In this document: positions 11,100 through 21,465 of the stretch, piece after piece
Numbering within the stretch: the stretch's first letter is position 1
How the letters are laid out: each line of letters starts with the position of its first letter
Assembly (NCBI RefSeq): GCF_029626265.1
Contig: NZ_JARUBN010000001.1
Coordinates: forward strand, 2,356,001 to 2,420,000
Origin: Micromonospora sp. WMMD1102
Lineage (GTDB): Bacteria; Actinomycetota; Actinomycetes; Mycobacteriales; Micromonosporaceae
Direction of reading: 5' to 3'
DNA length: 64,000 nt
Notes under the pieces: generated by a model
Database searches by the model: none
Seen by the model: only the letters and a program-made list of their open reading frames with translations
What the model was told of the DNA's origin: nothing
Translations under genes and position numbers: made by a program

Positions 11100-12329
11100 T
11101 TAGTTCTCGACGGCTTCGCGGTAGACGGTCATGGTGCGGTCGGCGATGGCGTCCCAGGAGAAGTGCTCGACCGCCCGGCGGCGGCCGGCCCGGCCGAGCT
11201 CGACGGCCCGTGCCGGGTCGGTGAGCAGTTCGGTGATCGCGTCGGCCAGGTCGGCGACGAAGCGATCCGGGTCCAGCGGGGTGCCGGTGCCGTCGGCGGC
11301 CTGGGCGATCGGCACCAGCAGGCCGGTCGTGCCGTCCGCGACCACCTCGGGGATGCCGCCGGTCGCGGTCGCCACCACCGCCGTCTCGCAGGCCATCGCC
11401 TCCAGGTTGACGATGCCCATCGGCTCGTAGACCGACGGGCAGACGAAGACGGTGCTGTGGCTGAGGATCTGGATCACCTCGGGCTTGGGCAGCATCTCGG
11501 CGACCCAGACCACGCCCTCCCGGCTGCCCCGCAACCCGGCGACCAGCTCCTCCACCTCGGCGGCGATCTCGGCGGTGTCGGGTGCGCCGGCCAGCAGCAC
11601 CAGCTGGGCTTCCGCCGGCAGCCGGCGGGCGGCCCGGAGCAGGTACGGCAGGCCCTTCTGTCGGGTGATCCGGCCGACGTACGTCACGCTGGGCCGGTCC
11701 GGGTCGACGCCGAGCCGCGCCAGCACGTCGGTGCCGGGATCGGGGGAGTACTGGTGGGTGTCGATTCCGTTGTGCACCACCCGGACCCGCTCCGGCGACA
11801 CCGCCGGATAGGCCGTCAGCAGGTCCCGCATCATCCCGGCGGAGACCGCGATCACCGCGTCGGCGGCCTCCAGCGCGGTCCGCTCGCACCAGGAGGAGAG
11901 CGCGTAGCCGCCGCCGAGCTGCTCGGCCTTCCACGGTCGCAGCGGCTCCAGGCTGTGCACGGTCACCACGTGCGGCACCCCGTGCAGCAGCTTGCCGACG
12001 TGGCCGGCGAGGTTGGCGTACCAGGTGTGGCTGTGCAGCACGTCGGTGCCGGCGGTACCGGCCGCCATCGCCAGGTCGACGCCCATGGTGCGCAGCGCCG
12101 GGTTCGCGTGCGCCAGCTCGGCCGGTTCCGGGTACGCGGTGACGCCCGACTCCGCGTACGGGGACTGGCGCGGTGCGCCGAAGCAGTGCACCCGGGTGTC
12201 GGCGCGGGACCGCAGTTCCCGGGCGAGGTACTCGACGTGCACCCCCGCCCCGCCGTACACCTCCGGCGGGTACTCCCGGGTCAGCAGGTCGACCCGGAGC
12301 CGCCGGGTTTCGGGCGCGTCTTCGGTCAC
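11100..12329 (-). CDS. glgM: GT4 glycosyltransferase of the GlgM/actinobacterial GlgA type (maltose-1-phosphate synthase)
   Basis: A 409-aa GT-B fold enzyme. Proteins of this type are often labelled glycogen synthase, but in mycobacteria the orthologue makes alpha-maltose-1-phosphate from ADP-glucose and glucose-1-phosphate. Motifs: LTREYPPEVYGGAGVHVEYL at the N-terminus, HSHTWYANLAG, VVHNGIDT, YVGRITRQKGLPYLL, and the GT4 E-x7-E in SVYEPMGIVNLEAMA. The GTG start giving VTEDAPET was chosen; a GTG 9 bases upstream and the open frame to 12404 are alternatives. Its product would feed glgE. It is divergent from glgC with the argO/argP pair between them. Confidence 0.93.
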   Translation of the reverse strand: MTEDAPETRRLRVDLLTREYPPEVYGGAGVHVEYLARELRSRADTRVHCFGAPRQSPYAESGVTAYPEPAELAHANPALRTMGVDLAMAAGTAGTDVLHSHTWYANLAGHVGKLLHGVPHVVTVHSLEPLRPWKAEQLGGGYALSSWCERTALEAADAVIAVSAGMMRDLLTAYPAVSPERVRVVHNGIDTHQYSPDPGTDVLARLGVDPDRPSVTYVGRITRQKGLPYLLRAARRLPAEAQLVLLAGAPDTAEIAAEVEELVAGLRGSREGVVWVAEMLPKPEVIQILSHSTVFVCPSVYEPMGIVNLEAMACETAVVATATGGIPEVVADGTTGLLVPIAQAADGTGTPLDPDRFVADLADAITELLTDPARAVELGRAGRRRAVEHFSWDAIADRTMTVYREAVEN

Positions 12330-12430
12330 AGCCGGCACCCTAGCCCAGCCCGCCCCGCTCCGCCCGCTCCGCGCCACCCGGTCCACCCGGGCGTCGGGCG
12401 TCATCCACTCTCGCGTCGGGGAGCGTCGGG

Positions 12431-13072
12431 TCAGGTCTGCAGGACCAGGCTGACCCCGATGGTGACCATGGTGAGGGCGATCAGGGCGTCCAGTACCCGC
12501 CAGGCGGCCGGGCGGGCGAAGAGCCGGCCGAGCAGCCGGGCTCCGTAGCCGAGGGCGGTGAACCAGACGATACTGGCCAGCGCGGCACCGGCCCCGAACG
12601 ACCAGCGCCCGGACCCGCCGTGCGTGTTGGCGATCGAGCCGAGCAGCAGGACGGTGTCCAGGTAGACTTGCGGGTTGAGCCAGGTCATCGCCAGCACGGT
12701 GAGTACCGCCGTGCGCAGTGTCGAGCCGGTGGTGCCGTTGCCGGCCGCCATGCTCTGGGTGCCGAAGGCCCGGCGGGCGGCGAGCAGGCCGTAGCCGACC
12801 AGGAAGGCGGCGCCGGCCCAGCGGAACACGGTGAGCGCGACCGGGGCGCGTTCGACCACCTCGCCGATCCCGCTGATGCCGGCCAGGATCAGCAGCGCGT
12901 CCGAGAGGGCGCAGATCGCCACGATCGGCAGTACGTGCTCGGCGCGTACGCCCTGGCGGAGCACGAACGCGTTCTGGGCGCCGATCGCCACGATCAGCGA
13001 GAGGCCGACCCCGAAGCCGGCGACGAGCACAGGCACCAGACCGGTGTGGGGAGCGGCGGAGGAGAGGATCAC
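12431..13072 (-). CDS. argO: LysE/ArgO-family amino-acid exporter
   Basis: A 213-aa polytopic membrane protein with about six hydrophobic segments and the family opening GFGVGLSLIVAIGAQNAFVL, then a TWLNPQVYLDTVLLLG stretch typical of LysE exporters. It should export basic amino acids (lysine/arginine) from the cytosol. The GTG start giving VILSSAAPH has GGAG just upstream; an ATG at 13102 is possible but would intrude on the promoter. It is divergent from an ArgP/LysG-type regulator, the classical arrangement in which the regulator senses intracellular lysine/arginine and switches on the exporter. Confidence 0.92.
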   Translation of the reverse strand: MILSSAAPHTGLVPVLVAGFGVGLSLIVAIGAQNAFVLRQGVRAEHVLPIVAICALSDALLILAGISGIGEVVERAPVALTVFRWAGAAFLVGYGLLAARRAFGTQSMAAGNGTTGSTLRTAVLTVLAMTWLNPQVYLDTVLLLGSIANTHGGSGRWSFGAGAALASIVWFTALGYGARLLGRLFARPAAWRVLDALIALTMVTIGVSLVLQT

Positions 13073-13143
13073 GGCTCCGACCCTAGAAAACCGGAGACCC
13101 ACACTCCAGCTAAAGATTCTGGGGGTTCGTTAGCATCTCTTAT
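13073..13143. promoter_or_regulatory. argO-argP divergent promoter/operator region
   Basis: 71 bases between the divergent exporter and LysR-type gene starts. It contains the comparatively A/T-rich stretch TAAAGATT followed by TTAGCAT. By analogy with LysG-LysE this should hold the regulator site and both promoters. No exact operator could be defined. Confidence 0.5.
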
Positions 13144-14034
13144 GTGGATCTCCAGTTCGAGCAGCTGCGCACCTTCGTCGCCGTCGTGGACGACGGCTCG
13201 TTCGAGGCCGCCGCCCGGCGGCTGCACGTCACGCCGTCGGCGGTCAGCCAGCGGATGAAGGCACTGGAGAGCACCGTCGGCAGGGTGCTTGTCGAGCGCG
13301 GCCGGCCGGTCCGCCCGACGGCCTCGGGGCAGGTCGTGCTCCGGCTGGCCCGCCAGGTGGCGCTGCTCGCCACCGACGCGCTCGACGAACTGGGACAGGA
13401 CTCGGCGGACCCGGCGGAGTTCAGCCGGATCCCGATCGTGGCCAACAGCGACTCGCTGAACACCTGGGTACTCCCGGCGCTGGCCGACGCCGTCCGCCAG
13501 CGGATCTGTGTCGACGTCTACCGCGAGGACCAGGACCACTCGGCCGAACTGCTCCGCCGGGGTACGGCGATGGCGGCGATCACCTCGGAGTCCCGCCCGG
13601 TGCAGGGCTGTTCGGTACGTCCGCTCGGCCGGATGTCCTACCGCCCGATGGCCAGCCCGGAGTACGTCCGGACCTGGCTGCCGGAGGGCCCGACCCTCGA
13701 CGCGCTGGCCCGCGCCCCGATGGTCGTCTTCGACCGCCGGGACGACCTCCAGGAGCGCTACCTGCGGCGACGCTCCCGCCGCGAGTGGAATCCGCCGCGC
13801 AGCTACCTGCCGTCCTCCGGGGACTTTCCGGAGGCGATCCGGCTCGGGCTCGGTTGGGGAATGCTGCCGCCGCAGCAGGTCGACAGGTGCCCGGCCGGCA
13901 GCGTGGTGCCGATCGACCCGGCGGCGGTGGTCGAGGTCCCGCTCTACTGGCAGCAGTGGCGGCTCGACTCCCGACCGCTCGGCATCCTGGCCGACAGCGT
14001 CGCCGCCGCCGCGGCCGCCGCACTCGACCGGTAG
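13144..14034 (+). CDS. argP: LysR-family regulator, ArgP/LysG type
   Basis: A 296-aa LysR regulator. The N-terminal helix-turn-helix reads LRTFVAVVDDGSFEAAARRL then VTPSAVSQRMKALE; an effector-binding domain fills the rest. The annotated start is GTG (VDLQFEQLR). ArgP/LysG proteins bind lysine or arginine and activate the divergent exporter, so pairing with the LysE/ArgO gene fixes the likely role. Length and layout are normal. Confidence 0.92.
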   Translation: MDLQFEQLRTFVAVVDDGSFEAAARRLHVTPSAVSQRMKALESTVGRVLVERGRPVRPTASGQVVLRLARQVALLATDALDELGQDSADPAEFSRIPIVANSDSLNTWVLPALADAVRQRICVDVYREDQDHSAELLRRGTAMAAITSESRPVQGCSVRPLGRMSYRPMASPEYVRTWLPEGPTLDALARAPMVVFDRRDDLQERYLRRRSRREWNPPRSYLPSSGDFPEAIRLGLGWGMLPPQQVDRCPAGSVVPIDPAAVVEVPLYWQQWRLDSRPLGILADSVAAAAAAALDR

Positions 14035-14154
14035 CCGCCGCCCGGGGCTGGGTAGCGATGGGACGAAGTTGGACGAACCGGGCGGTGAAGATCTTGGTGG
14101 GACGAAGCCGACGAGCCCTGTGCGGCAGACGGTCCGCTCCGTTACCGTCGGGGC

Positions 14155-15387
14155 ATGTCAGCCAAGGTCCTCGCCATCGTCCTGGCCGGAGGAGAGGGCA
14201 AGCGACTGATGCCCCTGACCGCCGACCGGGCCAAGCCGGCCGTGCCGTTCGGCGGCATGTACCGGATGATCGATTTTGTGCTGTCCAACCTGGCCAACGG
14301 CGGGTTCCTCAAGATCGTCGTGCTGACGCAGTACAAGTCGCACTCGCTGGACCGGCACGTCACGAAGACCTGGCGGATGTCGAACCTGCTCGGCAACTAC
14401 GTGACACCGGTACCCGCGCAGCAGCGGCGCGGGCCGTGGTGGTTCGCCGGCTCCGCCGACGCGATCTACCAGAGCTTCAACCTGATCAACGACGAGCAGC
14501 CGGACTACGTCATCGTCTTCGGCGCCGACCACATCTACCGGATGGACCCCCGGCAGATGCTGGAACAGCACATCGCCTCCGGCGCCGGAGTGACAGTCGC
14601 CGGGATCCGCCAGCCGCTCGCCAGCGCCGACCAGTTCGGCGTCATCGAGGTCGGCTCGGACGGCCGGCGGATCCAGGCCTTCCGGGAGAAGCCGACCGAC
14701 GCCAGGGGCCTGCCGGACGCACCCGACGAGATCTACGCGTCGATGGGCAACTACGTCTTCAGCACGAAGATGCTCTGCGAGGCGGTGGAGACCGACGCGG
14801 CCGACAAGGCCAGCAAGCACGACATGGGCGGCAGCATCATCCCGATGCTCGTCGAACGGGGCGAGGCGAACGTCTACGACTTCCGCGACAACGAGGTGCC
14901 GGGCAGCACCGACCGGGACCGGGCGTACTGGCGGGACGTGGGGACGCTCGACTCGTTCTACGAGGCGCACATGGACCTGATCGCCGTACACCCGGTCTTC
15001 AACCTCTACAACTACGAGTGGCCGATCTACACCGACCACCCGCCGTGGCCGCCGGCCAAGTTCGTGCACGGGCTGGAGGAGCGGGTCGGCCGGGCGGTCG
15101 AGTCGATGATCTCCCCCGGGGTGGTGATCTCGGGCGCGCTCGTGGAGAACTCCGTCGTCTCGCCGAATGTCCGGGTGCACTCCTGGGCCCACGTGCAAGG
15201 CTCGGTGGTGATGGAGGGAGTGGAGATCGGCCGGCACGCCGTGGTCCGCAACGCCATCCTCGACAAGAACGTGGTGGTGCCGGAGGGCGTGGAGATCGGC
15301 GTGGACCTCGATCGCGACCGTGAGCGCTACACGGTCTCCGACCGTGGCATCGTGGTCATCGGCAAGGGGCAGCGCGTCGAGCCCTGA
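14155..15387 (+). CDS. glgC: Glucose-1-phosphate adenylyltransferase (ADP-glucose pyrophosphorylase)
   Basis: Makes ADP-glucose and pyrophosphate from glucose-1-phosphate and ATP, the committed step of alpha-glucan synthesis. It is 410 aa, normal for GlgC. The nucleotidyltransferase signature [20 protein letters not shown] is at residues 10-29, [11 protein letters not shown] holds the metal Asp, and FREKPTDA the sugar-phosphate region. A left-handed beta-helix ends the protein ([20 protein letters not shown]). The ATG start has only a weak CGGGGC upstream. It is followed 119 bases later by pgm, which supplies its substrate. Confidence 0.97.
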   Translation: MSAKVLAIVLAGGEGKRLMPLTADRAKPAVPFGGMYRMIDFVLSNLANGGFLKIVVLTQYKSHSLDRHVTKTWRMSNLLGNYVTPVPAQQRRGPWWFAGSADAIYQSFNLINDEQPDYVIVFGADHIYRMDPRQMLEQHIASGAGVTVAGIRQPLASADQFGVIEVGSDGRRIQAFREKPTDARGLPDAPDEIYASMGNYVFSTKMLCEAVETDAADKASKHDMGGSIIPMLVERGEANVYDFRDNEVPGSTDRDRAYWRDVGTLDSFYEAHMDLIAVHPVFNLYNYEWPIYTDHPPWPPAKFVHGLEERVGRAVESMISPGVVISGALVENSVVSPNVRVHSWAHVQGSVVMEGVEIGRHAVVRNAILDKNVVVPEGVEIGVDLDRDRERYTVSDRGIVVIGKGQRVEP

Positions 15388-15506
15388 CCCGCCCGCCGTG
15401 ACCGCCCCCCCCGTGACCCGGTCGGCCGCCACCGTGCGGTCGGCCACCGCCGCCGCAACCGGCCGCACCGGTTTCCCGTGCCCACACCGTGCCAGTAGGA
15501 GGTCAG

Positions 15507-17171
<1,665 letters not shown>

Positions 17172-17210
17172 CCCCGGTCCGGCGCCCGAGGTGCGCGCCG
17201 TCCCTTCGGA

Positions 17211-17672
17211 TCAGGACGTCGCGGCTGGTGTGCCGGTCTCGGGCCACCCGTCCCCGGCGTCGAGCCGCCTGCGCAGCAGCGCACCCAGTGGCATCGACTG
17301 GCCGTCCGGCCCGCCCTCGCCGACGACAAGCTTCGCCGGTTGCGGCCGGAGCGTCGTCCCGGCCAGCCGGGCCCGCAGGCTGGCCGGCACGGTCAGCAGG
17401 TAGAAGTTCCCGGCGGCGTCCACCGCGTGGATCCGGGCAAGGTCCAGGTACCAGCCGGTGAGGCCGGTGCGGTAGCGGGTACGGCCGTTGTAGGCGAGCA
17501 CGGTGAGCCTGGTCTGCCGCAGTCCTCGCGCCAGGGCCTCGGCGACGAACTCGGCGACGAGTTGCCCGGCCTGCTGCTGTTCCGCCTCCCGGCGACGCTG
17601 CTCGGCCCCGGCCCGCGCGACGATCGCCTGCCGTCGCTGCTCCGCCCACTCCGCCGCCTGGTCCCGTCCCAT
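17211..17672 (-). CDS. Hypothetical protein, last gene of the mycosin operon
   Basis: A 153-aa soluble protein with no family recognised. The first ~45 residues are charged and probably helical/coiled coil (WAEQRRQAIVARAGAEQRRR, then EAEQQQAGQLVAEFV). The second half reads GRTRYRTGLTGWYLDLARIH and NFYLLTVPASLRARLAG, a beta-rich pattern. ATG 17672 was chosen because the upstream extension is low-complexity shadow of the mycosin tail. It starts 28 bases after the mycosin stop on the same strand, so it probably belongs to that operon and may be a cytosolic partner. Confidence 0.7.
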   Translation of the reverse strand: MGRDQAAEWAEQRRQAIVARAGAEQRRREAEQQQAGQLVAEFVAEALARGLRQTRLTVLAYNGRTRYRTGLTGWYLDLARIHAVDAAGNFYLLTVPASLRARLAGTTLRPQPAKLVVGEGGPDGQSMPLGALLRRRLDAGDGWPETGTPAATS

Positions 17673-17700
17673 CCGCAGGACGGTACCGTCAGGATCGTGC

Positions 17701-19119
17701 CTACCCGGGCGGCGGGTACCCCGGTCCGGGCGGTGCCTGCCCGGGCGGGCCGTAGCCGGACGGGTACCCACCCGGCGCTGCCGGAGGCCCGGACCGGTAT
17801 GGCGGTGCCGCCGCAGGACCGGGTGCATACGGCGGTGCTGGCCTGGGGTCGGATGAGTACGGCGGCGCTGCCGGATATCCGGGTGGCGGTCCGGGATGTC
17901 GCCCGCCAACGGCGGGACCTACCGGCGACGGATGGTCGGAGCGGGGCGGCCCGGTGCCGCCTCGACGGCGGCGGGCGCGCACCAGCAGCCAGCCGAGCAC
18001 ACCGGCACCGGCCAGCACCACAAGCAGGCAGAGCCCACCCAGGGCGTACGCGGCAGGACTGAGCTTGACACCGGTGGACCCGTCACCGGGCGGTGGCAGG
18101 GCCACGCCCGGTGACGTCGCCTCTCCCGTCGGACTCGGTCGGGTGCTGGGCTGCGCCCCGGCCGGCGCGACGTCGGCGGTCAGCGCCTCGACGAGGTTGA
18201 GCACGCCGTGGCCGTACTCGGGATCGTGGCCCCGGGGGCCCCGGTCGGTGGCGGTCGCGGTGAGCCGGTGTATCACCTCGGCGGCGGAGAGTTCCGGATA
18301 CTTCGCCCGGACCAGGGCGGCGGCACCGGCCACGATCGCCGTGGCGTCGCTCGTCCCGTCGCTTACCTGGTAGGCCCCGGTCCGGCTGGTGGAGGCGATG
18401 TCCACCCCGGGCGCGACGAGCCCGACCTTGTCGCCGGTGACGCTGATCGGGGCTATCTTGCCGTCCCGTCCGCTCGCGCCGACGGCGAGCACCCCCGGAT
18501 AGGCCGCCGGATAAGCGACGAACGCGTCGTCCGGACGGTTGCCGACTGCGGCGACCAAGATGATGTCGGCGGCCTGCGCCTCCTCGACAGCCTGCTTGAG
18601 GGCCTCGCCGGCACCGGCCGCGAGTGACAGCGACAGCACCCTCGCCTTACGACGGACCGCCTCCCGGATCGCTCGCGGCAGATCGTCACCGGCACCGACC
18701 TTGGTCCGCGAGCTGCGTACGGGCAGGATCTTGGCCTCGGGGGCGATCCCGAGCACGCCGTCGGCGTTGCCTGGACCGTGCCCGTGCCCCGCGATCAGTC
18801 CTGCCATCGCTGTGCCGTGACCGTTGGTGTCCTGCCGCCCGTCGGTCCCCGCGCCGGTCACGTCGACACCGGGCAGGATGTTGCCGGTCAGGTCCTTGTG
18901 ATCGGCCCGTACACCGGTGTCCACCACGGCCACCACGACCCCGGCGCCCTGGCTGATCCGGTGCGCGTCGGCGACGTCGAGCGCCCGCAGGTGCCACTGC
19001 CGGTCCCGGGCCGCGTCCGCCAGCGCTGCGGGCGCACCGAGCGGCGCCGCGAGCAGGCCGCACACGGCTGCCGCGCACCAGCGCGACAGCCGGGTGGAGA
19101 ACCTGGCGCTTCCCGTCAC
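17701..19119 (-). CDS. Mycosin-like S8 serine protease, membrane-anchored
   Basis: A 472-aa subtilase of the type VII-secretion mycosin type. A signal peptide (about 1-36, ending near PAALADA) is followed by the protease domain. Triad: D67 in VAVVDTGVRADH, H101 in TNGHGTAMAGLI, S257 in DGTSDATAIVAG; oxyanion Asn in VAAVGNRPDD. A C-terminal helix near 358-382 is followed by RARRRR and an ~86-residue Pro/Gly/Tyr-rich tail that should lie in the cytosol, much longer than usual for mycosins. GTG overlaps the stop of the upstream gene (GTGA) with AAGGACC before it. Mycosins process substrates and stabilise the ESX membrane complex. No Ecc gene is nearby. Confidence 0.9.
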   Translation of the reverse strand: MTGSARFSTRLSRWCAAAVCGLLAAPLGAPAALADAARDRQWHLRALDVADAHRISQGAGVVVAVVDTGVRADHKDLTGNILPGVDVTGAGTDGRQDTNGHGTAMAGLIAGHGHGPGNADGVLGIAPEAKILPVRSSRTKVGAGDDLPRAIREAVRRKARVLSLSLAAGAGEALKQAVEEAQAADIILVAAVGNRPDDAFVAYPAAYPGVLAVGASGRDGKIAPISVTGDKVGLVAPGVDIASTSRTGAYQVSDGTSDATAIVAGAAALVRAKYPELSAAEVIHRLTATATDRGPRGHDPEYGHGVLNLVEALTADVAPAGAQPSTRPSPTGEATSPGVALPPPGDGSTGVKLSPAAYALGGLCLLVVLAGAGVLGWLLVRARRRRGGTGPPRSDHPSPVGPAVGGRHPGPPPGYPAAPPYSSDPRPAPPYAPGPAAAPPYRSGPPAAPGGYPSGYGPPGQAPPGPGYPPPG

Positions 19120-20618
19120 CGGTCCTTCCCGAGGATCCCGCTTCCGGGTTCGTGTCGGTCGACGTCCCGGTTCGGCTCGATCTCCGGGGCGACGCCCTGC
19201 TCGACCTCCCACGGGTTGTCGGGATCCCACTTCTTCTGCTCGGGATTCTCCGGATCACGGCGGCCCCGTGCTCCGCCGATCGCACCCGGCGTACCCGAGG
19301 TGCCGCCGCCCGCGCCTGGCCGGCGGGCACCCGACCTTCCGCCGCCCGGTACGGCGCCGATCCCACCGGAGGTGCCGGGCCGACCGCCGCCAGCCGCCCC
19401 GGGGCGGCCACCCTGCGGCCCGATCACCCCGCCCACCGGATTGACCCCCCGGGTTACGCCGCCCGAGCGGGGCGCGCCGGCAACGCCGGGTGCTCCGCCA
19501 GGGCCACCACCGGGCCGGCCACCGATCACGCCGCCCGGCGGCACACCACCGGTCGGGCCCCCGCCGAGCGGGCCGACCCTGCCCGGTCCGCCGGGGCCGC
19601 GTGGCCCGGTGCCGAGTCCCGGGCCGGTGCCCGGCGGCCCGCCGAGACCGGGCGGAACGCCGATGGTCGGCGGAACGACCGGCGGTGGCACCGGACCTGG
19701 CGCGGGCACCGGCGGGCCGGGTGGGACCGGCGTCACGGGCAGCGGAGCGGTGGTCGGCGGGGCGACACCGGTCAAACTCGGTCCGTCGTCGACTGGATAG
19801 CTCGGCGGCGGGCCGACCTGTTCCGGGGTCACCTCAGCGTGGATGTCCGGCGGCGGTGTTCCGTCGACGTAGCCGGGGCGGTCGTCCGGGGTATCACCCC
19901 GGCGGCGGGGCGGCGGGTTGACGACCGGCGGTCGGATCGTTCCGTCGGAGTCGTCTTCAGGATGCCGTATGCGGCCTTCTTTGTTGATTGGTGGCGGAAC
20001 ATACTCCGGCGGCGGTTGGATCCGGCCGGTGCCGTCCCGCGCCGCGCCGTCCACCTCCACCTGCACGGCCCGGGCCCGGGCGACAAGCGCTGCCTGCTGG
20101 GCGTCGCTCACCGGCGGGTCGGTGAGCACCTTCATCGCGCCCTCGCCGAGGAAGTCCCCTGCCTTCTGCCCGAGTGCGGTCAGGCCGAAGCGGGACGCGG
20201 CGGCCCCGCCGACCGTCCCGCCGACATCGCCGGCCAGCTCGACCTGCCGCTGGTAGTCGGCCAGCTTCCGCTGGTTCTCCAGGTATTCCCGGTAGACCGG
20301 CTCCAGCTTGGTCCGGGCCTGCTCGATGGCGTCCGCCACGTGCCCGATGTGGGTGGCGTTGTTCTGCGCCGCCGTCGACGTCTGCCGGCTTGCCTCGATC
20401 AGCCGGTCCAGCTCGGCCATGTACGCCGCCGAGGCCGCGTTCTGCTCCGGCGGCCAGAGCGTGGCGAGCTGGTTGCGGCAGGCCTGCAACCTGGCGGCGT
20501 GGCCGCCCAGCATGCTCGACGTCCGCTCCCAGGCGGAGACCTGCTCCCGGCTCGGCTGGAGCCGCTGCTGCGCCGCCTCGACCAGCCGCCACAGGCGCGG
20601 GATGTACTCCTCAGCCAT
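19116..20618 (-). CDS. WXG100/PPE-like helical protein with long Pro/Gly-rich tail
   Basis: A 500-aa protein, ATG preceded by AGGAGG, overlapping the stop of the upstream gene (ATGGCTGA). Residues 1-190 are predicted helical; LATLWPPEQNAASAAYMAEL is a WxG/PPE-like turn between two helices, followed by a long helix (VADAIEQARTKLEPVYREYL). From about residue 200 the sequence is low-complexity Pro/Gly (PPPxVxPP, GGPGRVGPLGGG) and it ends with a charged segment, NPEQKKWDPDNPWEVEQG. The layout suggests a type VII-like substrate or surface-exposed protein. Neither a signal peptide nor a classical YxxxD/E export motif was seen, so secretion is inferred only from the mycosin gene next door. Confidence 0.7.
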   Translation of the reverse strand: MAEEYIPRLWRLVEAAQQRLQPSREQVSAWERTSSMLGGHAARLQACRNQLATLWPPEQNAASAAYMAELDRLIEASRQTSTAAQNNATHIGHVADAIEQARTKLEPVYREYLENQRKLADYQRQVELAGDVGGTVGGAAASRFGLTALGQKAGDFLGEGAMKVLTDPPVSDAQQAALVARARAVQVEVDGAARDGTGRIQPPPEYVPPPINKEGRIRHPEDDSDGTIRPPVVNPPPRRRGDTPDDRPGYVDGTPPPDIHAEVTPEQVGPPPSYPVDDGPSLTGVAPPTTAPLPVTPVPPGPPVPAPGPVPPPVVPPTIGVPPGLGGPPGTGPGLGTGPRGPGGPGRVGPLGGGPTGGVPPGGVIGGRPGGGPGGAPGVAGAPRSGGVTRGVNPVGGVIGPQGGRPGAAGGGRPGTSGGIGAVPGGGRSGARRPGAGGGTSGTPGAIGGARGRRDPENPEQKKWDPDNPWEVEQGVAPEIEPNRDVDRHEPGSGILGKDR

Positions 20619-21096
20619 TGTCGGCGCCTCCTGTCGGGCTCGCCGGGCTCGCCGGGCTGGCGGGACGTGCCTCCGCCTGCCGTCCACTCTGCTCGACCGG
20701 CGGCAGGACCTCGTGCACGTCGCTCACCGTGGCGTTCGCGAAGGCGTCGGAGCCGCGGTAGTTGGTGGCGATCTGCTCGGCCGCCGCCGCCACCGCCTGG
20801 GTGCCCAGATCCAGGTTGACCAGAGCCTCCAGGCTCTTCTGGATGCACTCGTCGTAGCGCTCCTGGAGGTGCAGCCAGTCGTCGCCTTCGAGTTGGTCGC
20901 CGATCGTCGCGCCCTGCTGCATGGCGACGTGCACCGGCGGCACCTGGGTGCGGTAGCCCTCCTTGAGCTCCTCGCGCATCGCGGCGGCCGCGCTCGCCAG
21001 GCCGTCGATCTCCACATTGATCTGGCCGATGACGGCTGCGACGGCGGCGCCGATCGCACCGGCCGCCGCGCCGACCGCTGGACCAACCGGGTTCAT
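20611..21096 (-). CDS. Small WXG100-like protein, first gene of the type VII-like operon
   Basis: A 161-aa protein. The ATG start after GGGGAGGGG was preferred to an upstream start at 21141. An Ala/Gly-rich N-terminus (VGAAAGAIGAAVAAVIGQIN) precedes two helical stretches, DDWLHLQERYDECIQKSLEA and QAVAAAAEQIATNYRGSDAF. The second resembles the C-terminal helix of actinobacterial ESX-type proteins, where 'xxIAxNYRxxD' is common. The tail is Pro/Ala/Ser-rich. Its stop overlaps the start of the WXG/PPE-like gene, so the two may be made together and may pair as Esx proteins do. Family assignment is tentative. Confidence 0.65.
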   Translation of the reverse strand: MNPVGPAVGAAAGAIGAAVAAVIGQINVEIDGLASAAAAMREELKEGYRTQVPPVHVAMQQGATIGDQLEGDDWLHLQERYDECIQKSLEALVNLDLGTQAVAAAAEQIATNYRGSDAFANATVSDVHEVLPPVEQSGRQAEARPASPASPASPTGGADNG

Positions 21097-21465
21097 CGGA
21101 ACCCCTCCCCGTGGTGGTTGGGTGACGTGGTCGCGGCTCATTGTAGCCGAGACACAACACCGGGCCGCGTGTCAAATCAGGCAACGTCGATCGAAAGGTG
21201 GACAGTGTCCGCCCGGCCCGCGGCGCTACGGCCGGTTGGCGGACGACAGGTGGGACGACCAGGCCGGACATCACCGCCACTTCGTCCGATCCGTCGCCGG
21301 CCGTCGACCCCGGTTCACCCTGATGTTGCCCGGCGCACGCCTCCCGGCCGCCGGCCCTCGTGATGCTGGGCCGGATCGCCGGGTCCGACCCGGCGCGACC
21401 CTCGACACCGCACCGGGGCCGGTCGCACGGACCCCGAGGCACCACACTGGAACAGGTGATTACCA
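21097..21465. other. Divergent intergenic region, type VII-like operon / GDPD gene
   Basis: 369 bases between divergent genes. On the minus strand there is a TACAAT at 21145-21140 and a TTGACA at 21175-21170, but they are 24 bases apart, too far for a standard promoter pair. No other clear element was seen. Both transcripts must start here. Confidence 0.4.

Noticed and set aside
21140..21175. Apparent minus-strand promoter TTGACA...TACAAT for the type VII-like operon
   Set aside because: The two hexamers are 24 bases apart, well outside the usual 16-19. One of them may still matter, but not as a standard pair.
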